64,000 bases of DNA from Ascidia mentula (Eukaryota; Chordata; Ascidiacea; Phlebobranchia; Ascidiidae): contig OX387203.1 of the NCBI GenBank assembly GCA_947561715.1, positions 1,736,001-1,800,000 on the forward strand, read 5' to 3'. The notes under the pieces were generated by a model, which was not told where the DNA came from, made no database searches, and was given only the letters and a program-made list of their open reading frames with translations. How positions within the stretch are numbered: position 1 is the stretch's first letter; each line of letters opens with the position of its first letter. Below are positions 47,143 to 59,321 of the stretch, in pieces. Made by a program: the position numbers and the translations under genes.

Positions 47143-48011
47143 TGATTTTCAAATCTCGCTCCGACTTGTCAGGAAAAAGGTTGGTCAAGCTAGGCTGTAA
47201 TGCCTGGGCTGCCAAGCCTGAAAACCAAATGAACTTAAGACAGTGATTAAATTCTCAACCGGTAAATTTTCGGTTCATGTGTTCAACAAAATGGCTGCCG
47301 TGACTCTGCTACCTGTGAATGATTGTACATGGGGCTAAATCATTACTACGTGGTTTGTGACAGCACCAAGAGCTCAAAGCAATCACAGACAGAGTTACAT
47401 TCGTTTGCTCAGTGTCAATATATGCATTCATTCGTAAGCAATACATCAATAGCAAATATATCAAAAAAGCGCTGGTATTCTTTGTCAATTACTAACAGGG
47501 TTTAATTACTTTATAAGGTACACACAATGGACAATGAAGTGCGCATCTGATTAATAATCATCACGGGAGTATCAGATAGAGCTGTGACGTTTGGGGTTGC
47601 ATTCTAAAAAGAACCAGCAAAAACCGAAACGAGGCCATACCTTTCCAGCACTCGTGTGCCGACCTGTTTACATTACACAACGTACTGCAGAGGGCTGGTA
47701 GAAGGTAAACTGGATCAACAACAACACGTTAAATAGTTTAGAGCAATGTTTCTCAAGCTTTACATATAACAAACTATTAATGTTAATCTTTTTAAGCCAG
47801 AACGACACTTCCCCGCAACATTTCCGTCATACCGAAGGCATTTGATGTTTTCAGGCTATTTAACTCAATTTACAGCAAGGAATGCAGGGAATAGAAATGA
47901 AGGTCACCTAGCAAATTAATTAGAGCTGAAATGTTTCCGGGTAGCTGACGCGTTCTTCTCAAACATAATTTTACAATGCATCGCTAAAACTGCACTACTT
48001 CTGACCGATAC
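47143..48011. other. Intergenic
   Basis: The first 100 or so bases may be the body of the SINE. No gene is seen in the rest. Confidence 0.3.
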
Positions 48012-48085
48012 GCTCCTGTAGTGCAATCGCTAAGGCGCGAACCTAAAGACTCGGGAGGTGCATCAGTCCAAACAGCCCTGTAACC
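48012..48085 (+). mobile_element. Second tRNA-like SINE head, diverged
   Basis: It starts GCTCCTGTAGTGCAATCGCT, sharing its first 10 bases with the head at 47079. It has a tRNA-like A box and a weak B-box region near 48062-48075. The cloverleaf is not convincing, so a SINE or tRNA pseudogene is preferred. Confidence 0.35.
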
Positions 48086-48155
48086 TTCGTTAACGCAAAA
48101 CCTTATCTCGGAAAGCTTGCTTCAAAAATATGGAAGTTTCATAAAGCGCTTTGGA

Positions 48156-48362
48156 CTAAACAAAATTTATCAGACCGTAAACAATTGCTAACAACCGAAG
48201 CACCCCTGCAGAGTGCCTTTCATCTTTTTCACATCCATTCGCGTAGCACATGGACTTAAGTAGTTCAGCCAATTGACGCTGGCATGATTCCAGATCGCTA
48301 AGCTTTAACTTTTCATGTTCATTCTTCTCAACAACATCACGCAATTTATCAATTCTCGACAC
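48156..48362 (-). pseudogene. N-terminal fragment of a TPR-gene paralogue
   Basis: The 68-codon frame reads CQRQLAELLKSMCYANGCEK and GVLRLLAIVYG, aligning with CQYLLTNQMKTMCYLNGVEK and IFRQLAMVFRF of the 1227-residue protein (its residues 44-81). The reading frame ends soon after, and no nucleotidyltransferase or TPR sequence follows. It is best read as a truncated relic of a second gene, on the same strand as the intact one. Confidence 0.55.
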
Positions 48363-48374
48363 TTATGCCCTTTG

Positions 48375-48490
48375 AAATTTTCTGCTTTACCCAAACGTAA
48401 ATTTTTCCCACAAATGGATTTACCTCTACGCCACACACATTTTATTCTAGAACTCGTATATAAACCATGCAGTGTATTTACAGCCAACCT
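48375..48490 (-). repeat. Diverged inverted repeat, left copy
   Basis: Read on the minus strand it contains CCATTTGTGGGAAAAATTTA, then CGTTTGGGTAAAGCAGAAA, matching the plus-strand segment at 49150-49280. Both read GKNLRLGKAE in one frame. The family is unknown. Confidence 0.45.
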
Positions 48491-49149
48491 TTACCTACAG
48501 CATTGTGACGTCGGCATGTGCGTAAGTGCATTCTCCTCAATTCTGTTTAGACAAAAAATAATGGTCTAAACATAGCTTTGACATAGAACTACATAATTTG
48601 ACGAATCTCACAATTTACCTATGCTTTTTACACAAATTTTTATGTAGCTAACAATTTCATTAAAAATTAAACTGTCAAAAAATCTAAGTAATTATTTGTG
48701 TTTTTAGGTTAACTACGATTTATCAAAACTGTGTTGCAATGGCAAACTTTTTACAAAGCAGTTTGTATTAAAATTATTGAAGTTTTGTATATGCGCCTAA
48801 TTGCTATTTCGGTTTAATACAGCACACGCTCCCAGCACTTAACAATGGGGCTAGAACCTTTTCTAAGTCAATGTTACTTTGCTTTAAACAGGTAGACACA
48901 CCTGTTGTAGAAACCAATGGGAACAACTTTCAAAAACCTAACTGACAAGCTGCACTCTTTCCTAACTTACCTAAAATTGCTTGCTACAGCCGTACAACCT
49001 GCTGCCACCCACTTCGTTTGACTTCTGAATCAAGCACAAATAACGACGAGATGTTTTGTTTATTTTTTGAACCCAGCGGCCCTAGCCCAGGCTACAGCAA
49101 ACATTGGTTGTTCATTGTTCCGACTTCGCGTCATCAACGCTCCAGGCAA

Positions 49150-49280
49150 TAAAAAGGCTACCCTAAAATACATCGATTTGGATATGAGTTCTTTAATAAA
49201 ACGCTTATTGTATCGTTTGGGTTTATCCTTTTGTGGGAAAAACTTACGTTTGGGCAAAGCTGAAATTGTCCGTGACGAAT
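49150..49280 (+). repeat. Diverged inverted repeat, right copy
   Basis: It contains CCTTTTGTGGGAAAAACTTA, then CGTTTGGGCAAAGCTGAAA, the counterpart of 48375-48490 in opposite orientation about 0.7 kb away. The pair could be the arms of an old element or two dispersed repeat copies. Confidence 0.45.
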
Positions 49281-49979
49281 CAAGTATGCACGTGACCATA
49301 CGTCATAATTTGCTGTTGACTGACTCAATATGTCAATAAGCAGAGAGATAAAAACTTGGCAAACTTTTTATTGTGTATTGCGTGTTTTTACGTTAAAGTG
49401 GCATGCATAGCCCGTACATAGTGAATAACTAAGAAACAAAATACACGTTTTGCGCTGTTTTCAGGAAAAACAATATGGCTAAGATAGCAATAAATAACAT
49501 TATCCTGAAAAGTTTCATCCTTAGTGCATGTCGCATGGCGTATAGGTTATACCTTGCAATTTCAGATAGTATATTGGGATGATGATGTATTGTACACAAA
49601 CTGAATTAAAAACAGTGAAGGTTGTCAAGCAAGCTCTGCTTGTCATTCACTATAACCAATCAATCAATTCCACCCATTATTCATCTGATGTGATCCAAGA
49701 AAAACTTTAATGCAGCAGCTTGACTGCCTTATGAAATTTAGCGACAGTTTTTTTAACAGTATTTTTGATAGGTTGAACTCTCCCATGATATCAAAAACTT
49801 TGTGGTGTATATACTAAGTAATTGCATTTTTCTGACTTTTGTAAAATGGAATTAAACTTTATGAAATAAAAATTACCTGTACGTGCTTAGCAATTTCAGT
49901 AATAAGTTAACTATCAACAAATCTTCAGTAATTAATTGTGTTCTTAGATTAACAAACATTTATCAAAACTTTTGTTGCA
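49281..49979. other. Upstream flank of the first four-pass gene
   Basis: An AT-rich flank. No separate gene is seen. Confidence 0.35.
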
Positions 49980-52900
49980 ATGGCAAATTTTGTAGTTGCC
50001 TCAGCCCAAGCACCTATGACAGTGGCACCACAAGCACCTTTACCAGGGGAAAAATACAAAAAAGCTTACAAAGTTGTGGGGGTAAGGTTAAATAGCTTCA
50101 ATATTTATTAGGCATTATTATAAATAGCTTTTGAATTTATTTATGTTTCGTGTGTTACATGTATTCAATACAGTTTGTATTCAAAATCCTATTTAAAGAC
50201 ATGCAGCTTGTGATTTTGCTTTCCATTCATGTTAATTTGTAACTTTATTTGCAGATTTGTCAGGTGATTGTTGGTTCTTTGGCTGTCATACTGGCCATTG
50301 TTAACCTAGGAATTGAGTCAAGTAGTGGAAATTGGTACAGAACTTTTGGTCTCACGATTGTCTCTGCTGGAATTTGGACAGGGGTGTTAGTAAGTCATAC
50401 GACTATGTTCTGTCAAACTTAGCAACAGGGGCATCAACTCCTGGCAAATGAGGTTGTTATTGATGGCACACAGAGTGATTTATGAGAAGTTGAGAACATA
50501 TTCCATTAACGAATATATACAATCAATGAATCAAATATATTTCATTGTTTAATACACAAACATGTTGGCACAGAAAGTTATTGATATTTTTGACATACAG
50601 TAAAGGTTACAAAAGATCGCTGTTAGTTGTAAATAGGCACCTTGTAGATGTCTACACACCATTCTACATAGTAAAAAAGTAGCTGTTTTTCCACTATGGC
50701 CTGCACAATAGGTTTTTACCCAATTGTATTTTGTAACATACAAGATTTGTTCTATTTTGATGACAGGCTTTCACTGCTGGAGTGCTTGGTATTGTGTCAG
50801 GAGCAAATCCAGAACCTTGCAGGGTACGTATATAATTTTTTTTTTCAATTTTATTGTTAGGTTTCATAATATTTTTCTAGGTTAATGGAGGAATGGTTGT
50901 CAGTATATTTGCTGCCATAGCTGCTGGCCTTATGTTCTCTATTGAAACACCAGCTGCTGTGTATGCATCTGGAGGTAGAGTATACTATTCATATACAGTA
51001 AGTAACAGTTTATTGGTTACTCACCAAACAATTTTACAACCTTTGTGCATTAAAAGTTACTCGTCTATTTGAATTAGTTCATTGTATGTTTTCACAAATT
51101 ATACAGTTCATAATATTTATCAGAGTTCACAAACATGTGGTCTAGTAGGGCTTTTTGTGTGGTCTTTAAAGCATTTTCAAATATTACTCGGTACCAGTTG
51201 GTATGTGTGATCCATTTACTGGAAGTGAAGGATATCTAGAAATAACTAAAAAGTGCTGTTGTTCTTTTGTAAATTTATCTGCAAAGATGGCGATGGCAAA
51301 GTTGATTTTCTTACACACCTAATATTTCTGTTTATCAGTCTTTGCAAGTTTTCGTTTGAATTTCAGACCTTTGTTATAAATACAAAATACTGTTTTTGAA
51401 CAGACAGACGACTTAGGATTATTATCATATTTTGTACAGTTGTACTAATCCGTTACTGAGTTTTGTTAGCCATAGAGACTATACAGGCGATTCAAAGAAA
51501 TCAAACCCTCACTTGTTGAAAATAAACATTTTTTTTAGTCAACTGCGGCAATCCATGGAATCCTCTCCTTCTTGGCTTTTGCTGAGCTGGTGTTGGCGAT
51601 CGTTCATTCAGCCTATTGTTGTGCTGCTGGATGCTGCCATACTTACACTGGACATGTTGTGGTAATTATTTCAAATAGTTTCCTGATTGTCTAACTATGT
51701 ATATTGTGTAACAAAGCCCAGGACAGGGTTTCACCATCCTAAATGGAGTTTAACAAGCAGTTTCACTCCCATAAGTTCTGCTTGGGGCGGACGCAACACA
51801 TCTACGCACCCCTGTAGGCGCACAAAGATTTGCTGTAAACTGTTACATTGTATGAGCAGTAAAAAGCATACTGATTTTTAAAGAAATAGGAAAACATCTA
51901 CCCATAATTATTTATCACATGTCTTGTTGTGGTTAATCATTATGTCTGAAAGTGAATTAAATAATGCTTTGCCATATTTTGCACACAACATAGGTAGTGG
52001 AATGTTTAAGAATATATTCCCACCAAGATAAATGCCATGAACAAACTAGTTGTAGTGAATTCACAATTTTCGTATTTCGAATTCCCTGTGTTTGGTTTCA
52101 TTATTGATTTACTATTTAACAATAGCGTGTAGTAACACAACAGACAATAGAGTCGGACTATGTGATGTCATTCATAACCAGACGTCACAGTATAATATTA
52201 GCACAACAGGAAATGCATCATGTCACATTACATTTGTTGCTAAGTTACCACCATTAAGTTTGATCTACATGGACGTGTAAGAACAAAAAGCACAGCCCTT
52301 TCCTATAGGACATACTACCTTTTGTTGTTCTTAAAAAAGAAAATTATGATACTGAGCTGTGCAAAGTCATATGTAAGCCAACAAATGATCTTGGCAATAA
52401 ATAATTGTGTGCGAACAATTTTCACTAAACTTCTTTGTGTTATGGTGAATTATTTTTACTTCACCTTCATCGATGTTTTTATGCAAAAGACGAAATTTTA
52501 AACTTTATTTCTTCAGGGCCCATCACACACAGTCATCACAACCACAACTTACCCAAATCAAATCCCAGTTACTGCATTGCCAGGCCAGCAAATACAATAT
52601 GGTAAAAAAATTTTTCATTGTGACTTCTTATGAAAACAAAGTATATAAGTTTTACCGACCTTGTTTTTGCAAACTTTTTGTAAGCAGCAATGTTCTTTGT
52701 GGACATCAGTAAAGCTTTTACCAAACTTAGCTGTGTGCCTTTGAATAAGAATAGTAAACTCTTTATCAACCTAATAACATTTTGAAAGGTATAATGTCCA
52801 ATGGCAGTTACAAAAATATTGTTTTGCATGTAAAATTTAAAACCTTGTAGGGTTTATTTGTTTCCAAAAATTGCATGCTAACATAATCTTCTACTAAAAT

Positions 52901-54157
52901 CTCTATTGACTTTTTAGGTTGTTTTAGTACTGATTTAAGTAAATTAATTACTATATATTAGACAAGAGTGGATTGACTTGCCCCCATGCTAAATCAGGAT
53001 ATTATTTCATATTATAGTTCAACAACCAGTTGGATATGTACAAGTTCCAAACCCAGTAATGCATCAGCAACAGCCGTACATGACACAGCCACCCATTGCT
53101 CCGAGCCAACGAATGCCACAGCGTAAGTTCTTTTTTAACTCCATTTGTTTCAATGGATCTTTTTTTAAGCACTTGCGAGTTGCAACATATATTTATTGCA
53201 AAGCTGACATAAAATTTAATAACATAACTCATAAAAATAAAATTACATACAGGTAGTGCATTCATTGTGATGTCTGGCTAAAAATAATGCTAGTCTTCTC
53301 TGCAACAAAACAAGAACATTCTTCTTGGTATATTTCAAATATATGTCTAAACATAGTGACGATTTTTTAGGGAAATGCGTAATGGTTACTTTCAAACACA
53401 AAAAAAAACTTACGAAAATATAATATAAATATGGAAGTTGAGTTATCCCGATACTAGTCATCTACACCAAGACAAACATAAATTCACTTTATTCTGATCA
53501 AAACAACTATTCTGTAAATGTATTGGAATATTACTTTCTAATGGATTGTGTAAGTCATTTGGGCAATTTTTTTCTTAATATATGTCAACAAAATATGTTT
53601 TTGTACTTCAGAGCAAGCAGGATATGTTAGTATGCCAACAAACGAAGCACCGCCACAATACTCGGTAAGTAATTAAGAAGTGCAGTTGCAATTGTAATTT
53701 GGTGGTAAATACATTTCAAAACAGTTGCCTATAACCATAATTTTTTGCCAAACCATCTTTTGAAAACAGTGTAGCTTCCACATATTTCAATTGCTGTGAA
53801 ACCTCCTTGGTGTCATTGCCTAATCAACGTAGGGTGGGCCAAACCTGCGGGTATACTGGGCCACAATACTAGAAAATATTCTGGTGTGCCGTGTGGGCCA
53901 CAAGAAATCATAACGGGGTCGCATGTGGCTCACAGTTTGGATCACTCTGGCCTAACACAATATTTGTCTGTTTGATATTAGTGGTAATAGAATCTTGATC
54001 TACAGTTCTTTTTTTCCCCTGGGGGTTATAGATATGTCACTAGGGGTTAAGTGCCAACTAAATCTGTAGGTTTGGGTTATATATTATGCTGCATTACATC
54101 TATATCAGAACTTTATTTATATTTTTTATTTTTGTGTAGGAGAAAGCTGCTTACTAA
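49980..54157 (+). CDS. MS4A/CD20-like four-pass membrane protein 1
   Basis: Nine exons in consistent phase: 49980-50081, 50255-50389, 50767-50823, 50881-50997, 51539-51661, 52517-52601, 53018-53122, 53612-53664, 54140-54157; 264 residues. Hydrophobic segments lie at about 35-53 (ICQVIVGSLAVILAIVNLG), 66-91, 101-120 (GGMVVSIFAAIAAGLMFSIE) and 142-161 (IHGILSFLAFAELVLAIVHS). A Cys-rich stretch follows TM4 (CCAAGCC). Both termini should be cytosolic. The tail is Pro/Gln-rich and ends with APPQYSEKAAY, a PPxY motif that WW-domain proteins such as Nedd4-type ligases bind. The four-pass plan and the first-TM pattern fit the MS4A/TMEM176 superfamily; the assignment is by motif only. Confidence 0.7.
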
Positions 54158-55423
54158 GAAACTAAGAGTACACAAGACAGTTTTTATCTTCTGTATGTAA
54201 TATCCCCAACAACATTTTCACTAGCATTTCTTGATGATAAGTAACTTGTGTTTACACAGTATTTTTTTTTACTTTTGGATGCTTAATATTGCATAAATGT
54301 TACTTGTGAGTTGTCATATGTATTTTGAATTTACCTGAGTTATTAAGTATTGCATGTTCAAGTGTCAACCAAAGCATTCCAAAAAGGAAAACCTGGTTAA
54401 TTTTGCCTGTTGCTTCCAAAACTATTGTACATTATGTGTTTTTTTAGTGTAGACACAATGCTGTGTTATCAGTTGTTCAACTTTGTCCATTCTGTAAGTG
54501 GTCAGAGCTATTTCATTTTGTGTGACAATTCCACTGATTCTCATTTGTCTCTGCATTTTCTTGTTGAACATATTTTTGAATCGTGTTTTTCTGTTTGGTT
54601 AAACCAATGTATATATTTCTGCTTCCTAAACTGAGTTTGTAGCACTTAAATACCACAAAAAGGGGTCGATGCAGTTTTTCAACTGGTTAAAGCAATTAAG
54701 AAAAATAACAACCGATTGTCATTGTGCTATTTACCCCTGTCACCTAGAGCAATTTATGCTTTGAGTGGGATATTTATTTGAAGATACCGCGTTATTTCTC
54801 GCTTAAACGTAAAATCAGGAGTGCGCTGCACTGCGGCCAGTTTTGAACACGTTGCACTTGCTGAGTGTTCGACGCGACATTTGCACACACAAATCTAAGC
54901 CACTGTCTAACATGCAAGGCTGTGCCTCGGCCGAGCGCTGGAAAATGCGTTTATAGTCCTGTGCAATAGTTAAAATTTTTCAGTTTCAGATCGGATTTTT
55001 ATTATCCGATTCGGAAGTAAAATTAATACGCAATGGGATCGGATTCGGGTTCATTTAATTTGACAGTTCATATTGTTGAAAGGTTTAAGACTTAATCACA
55101 CTTTGCTGTTTTATTTAAAATAAGTAATTTAAACTGCAAGAGTAACCTTGTTGATTGTTGAGGATAAAGTTATGCAAAAAAAAAACGGTTTGGGGGTTCC
55201 GTCTTCTATTTTTTCTTATTAAAAAATGGAAACAAGGAAATCGTATGCGATATTAACTCATCCGTAACGTGTTTGGTACACTTGATTGTGGCGTCCTTAA
55301 CTCCCAGAAAAGGTTGGTTGAAGCCGAATTTAAACTTCAATAAATGATTGAGATTGTATATTAGAACACCATTAGTCGTTTAAGACAAGCATTTTGTGTG
55401 AGAAATAAAAACAGAACTTTACA
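54158..55423. other. 3' UTR of gene 1 and intergenic DNA
   Basis: The first few hundred bases are probably the 3' UTR. Bases about 54950-55080 look like old repeat DNA. No gene is seen. ATG 55424 of the next gene follows ACAGAACTTTACA. Confidence 0.4.
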
Positions 55424-56696
55424 ATGGAAAACGTTGTGGTCACCAATCCACCAACTACACAAGTTGATCCGGAACCTTCGCCTGCTGCAAAATACAAAAC
55501 AACGTTCAGTATAGTTGGAGTAAGTGAAAGTAGTAAAGTGGGGTATTTGCTATTAATGATTGAAATTGTGGTGCTGTTTGTTAAATAAAAGATTTAAAAC
55601 TTCCCTGCATAACCCTCTATACCTGATTGGAAAGTTATAGTAATTTGGATGGAGCATTTTTTTGGCAGAATTGATTGCACGGGCATACTAACTTTTTCCT
55701 TATGTTAATCTTTTTGCATAGATTGCTGATAAAATTAAATACTGCTTCATACTTTTCAATCGGTGACCCTTTTTTGACAATTACGCTTTAATTGGTGTAT
55801 GATTTTGTGGTAGCCTATGTAAATTTTGGAAAATGTTACAGCGTAAGTTCAATTTAAACAACAAAAACGAAGTTTAAACTTTGTTTGTAGATCTCCCAGG
55901 TGATTGTTGGCACTCTTGCAATTATTTTGGGAATTGTGGCTGTGGCAATGGAATCTTCTGGAGGTTTTCAGTATTTTTTAACATATGGACTGACTTCTGC
56001 TTGTTCCGGTATTTGGACTGGAATTTTTGTAAGTTTTTGGTCCTTAAATCTTTTTTTCAATTACTCTTGTCATGAATGCGTAAATTTTTTTCAGCTGTTG
56101 GTAGTCTTCTACTAAATCAAAATGCACTTCTGTTCTTGCTGGGTAGTTGAAAAGCAATAGAAACATGTTTAACTTTTGTTACTTCAATCCTGTCCTTTTT
56201 TTACCACAGGCTGTTGCTGCAGGAATTCTAGCAATTGCTGCTTCGTATACACCAGAATCATGTCAGGTTTGTTTTTTGTAGACAAAAAAAAAAGATATAA
56301 TAACATAACTTATTATAACAACACATATATAACCATATTTTTAGTTTCAAATGCACTTTTTAATAATCTTAAGCAGTACAAAAGGGAGGTATCAGTAACA
56401 AAACCAATGTCAGTTGATGAGTGGATCTAAACAGTAGTGTTTATGCTTGACTTTTTATGAGTCTTGACCACTTTTGCTCTTGCTCGGATTTTAACCACTT
56501 TTGCTCTATTTTTTTGTCAGGTGACAGGTGGAATGATAGTCAGCATTTTTGCAGCAATCAGTGCTGGCATTATGTTTGCTATTGAAACTCCTGCAGCTGT
56601 ATATGCTGGATATGCTAGTGCTGTAAGTTAATGTTATGCTTTATAAACTTGTGAATGATCAGTTAGTATCCAAAGTCACCTAAAACAATATTTATA

Positions 56697-56736
<40 letters not shown>

Positions 56737-58146
56737 TGTTTAAGAGTGTTAACCTTCAAGTTGTGTTCATGGGCAAGTACACTTTATAATGCAAAAGTTT
56801 TGTGAATGATTAAATTTGTTCTCACATGAAAATCATATTTTGTGAATGTTTTCTAGCCAACTACTACTGTTCATGGAATCCTCTCTTTCTTGGCCTTCAC
56901 AGAACTGGTCTTGGCAATTGTTCACTCATCTTGCTGCTGTGCTGGTGGATGTGGAAAAACTTACACTGGAAGAGTTTTGGTAATATTAAATAATTGTTAA
57001 AAAAATCTCACCTGAAGTTGAAAAATGTGAAGTGATTTCTGATGTGATCCTTTGTTGCCAATGCAAACATCCTTGTTTTTAATAGTCAGGTTATTTGTGC
57101 ATTTTGCAGTATTTTTTTTAAACTGTGTTTTTGTTTTGTTTTGATTCACCTCAATATAAAGTTAAATCTTTAACATTTATAGATTTTTGGGTGTAAATGT
57201 GGGAAAATAAATCGTATTCTTATGCCATTGTTTTTTTGTCTTTTAGGGCCCAGCTAATCACACTATTATTACCACAACTTCTTACCCCAATCAAGCACAA
57301 GTTTCAACCATTCCTGGAGTGCAAGTTCAGTATGGTAATACCATGTTCTTGTGATACATAATGGGTTTGCTATATGTGTAGTTTTGAAGGGTATTTGTGT
57401 TTTATTCCAGTGTAGACTATTGTTTCTTTCAAAATTTTTGTCATTCATAAGGCAAATCCATTGCAAGACATAAAGCTTGTCGACTCCACACTCACACCAA
57501 TGAGACAATAAGACTGAAAACAATAGCTTTGTTGCTAGGAATTCCACTTCTATTGTCCTGTTTAATTGTAACATTGGACTTTTGTTTGTTGGTCTTCCAT
57601 ACAGTTTGAAATGTAATACAATATCGGTTGTATGCCTGACAGGTATCTCATTGTTGTTTACCTTTCCAAAATTATATGTTGCAGTTCAACAGCCAACAGT
57701 TTTTGCCACAAATCCCAATGGTCAACACCCAATGCAAGGCCGTAAGTGCATCTATATGTGACAAACATATTACTTATTTAAGTTTGTAAATTAATGATGA
57801 AGTTGCATTGCTTTGCTTTAAAGTTACTTTAAATTAATACACATTTTTTCTTTCTGAGACAATTGTGTGCACCTGTGTGACCACACAAAACAACAAATGT
57901 AATTAAAAAATAAGCATTTTGTTATTCTTTTTGAAATTTTTTTCAGAAATGTACCCGTCCTTGTCGCAACACCAGGCACCCCCTCAATATGTTGTAAGTG
58001 ATTTTGATTTTAGTGGTGTAAGCTGCATAAAAATTTAAGTCTAATTATTTATAGCATTTTTGTATATTTTCTTAAAATAAGTGATGCAATTTTTAACTTT
58101 ACTTTGATTCCTTTTTTTCCTATCAACTTGACAGTATTGTTTGTGA
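55424..58146 (+). CDS. MS4A/CD20-like four-pass membrane protein 2
   Basis: Nine exons: 55424-55519, 55891-56028, 56210-56266, 56521-56622, 56857-56979, 57247-57334, 57685-57741, 57947-57993, 58135-58146; 239 residues. The exon plan and phases are the same as in gene 1. TM segments fall at about 33-52, 65-91, 100-119 and 135-155; the post-TM4 loop is CCCAGGCGKTYTG. The tail ends APPQYVYCL and keeps a PPxY motif. Exons 4 and 5 are almost identical to those of gene 3, while exons 1 and 6 are not. A TA-repeat lies in intron 4. A candidate AATAAA signal at 58761 would give a 3' UTR of about 0.6 kb. Confidence 0.7.
56690..56736. repeat. TA dinucleotide microsatellite
   Basis: A run of about 47 bp of TA units with one interruption near 56702, inside intron 4 of four-pass gene 2. 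Confidence 0.9.
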
Positions 58147-59321
58147 ATTAAGCAATTTTTTCAAGGAAAAGCAAACTTTCTAAAACCAGATCCTTAAGGA
58201 GGAAATTGTATGTATATACTTTTTTATAACAATCTTCACTGATTTCCTACAAACCTTGTGTTAATATAACTGTGCCCAGGTAAACATGTTTTTACATAAG
58301 TTCCTTTGTATGTTTGTCAGTTTTATCATAAATAAGTGACTGTGATGTTCAAGTTTAAGTTTACCATGTTTTCTTCTTTAACGTTGTATTGTCCAGAATT
58401 ATTTTGCAACGTCCATAAACTTAACTGTGTACATTGTGATATATTGTTTCATGCAAACCTGTCTTCACTGTTTAACATGTTGTTTTATGCATAGTAATAG
58501 CACATCTGACTATTGCAAACTGAACACTGTAATTTTTGTGCGTTTTCTAGATTTTTATAATTCATCTTAAATCATGGTTGTTCTTGCCAATATACATTTT
58601 TTTCGTTAGGTTGTGCAAAAATTACGACTCCATTTTTCGTTACTCTGGAAAAGTTTTTTTTTTGCATAAGTTCACAAACATCTTCGGTGATTAGTAATTC
58701 GTGCCTTTTTGTTCAGTGTAATTTAGTATGATTAAATGTGCTGTGTCTTCAAACACTTTTAATAAAATTTTGTGTAGCATAAAAGGTGTATATTTTAATT
58801 TATTTTCCGCCGGTAGTTGTCGCAAAGGAGCAAGTTTACTCCGTGGTAAGTAATCAGAAATCACGATTCACGATGTTATGCTTTAATTTTTATCAACTTG
58901 TGCTTGATATATTAGGGTAAATGACCAGTTCCATGATTTACAATCCAAAGAAAATGTTACAGGAGAGTCCTGAGATTGGTATGAGCACGCAACGTCCGAT
59001 CCCATTGTTCATGCTCCTCTCGTAATAATTGCCAAGGCTGTAAGCTATAATATCTACAGAACACCAGAAATCACCTAAAGATGTTCACCTATAAATTTAA
59101 CAAAGCATAGAAATCGAACACAAAAACAATTCATCTGTAACGTCCAAACACGTGATTTGGGCGTCCTTGACATCGGGTAAACTTTGGATTAAAGTCGAAG
59201 CAAGCACTACCTGTTTGTATATTTCCACAAAGCGTTAAATAAGTTACGCCACACATTTCAGAACAATATTAGTAGGTTTAACTTTTGATTTGGTTGCGGA
59301 AGTAACATCTAAACATTTAAA
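58147..59321. other. Intergenic between four-pass genes 2 and 3
   Basis: It contains the 3' UTR of gene 2 (AATAAA at 58761) and the first copy of the 5'-end-like module at 58807-58930. No complete gene is seen. Confidence 0.45.
58807..58930 (+). other. Conserved module resembling a gene 5' end, copy 1
   Basis: It shares CGCCGGTAGTTG, CGCAAAGGAGCAAGTT, a GGTAAGT donor, CTTGTGCTTG and TTAGGGTAAATGACCAGTT with 62337-62454. The pattern suggests a short untranslated exon, a short intron and a second exon with ATGACCAGT as the start. Downstream of the ATG the frame is open for about 18 codons only. It may be a truncated duplicate. Confidence 0.35.
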
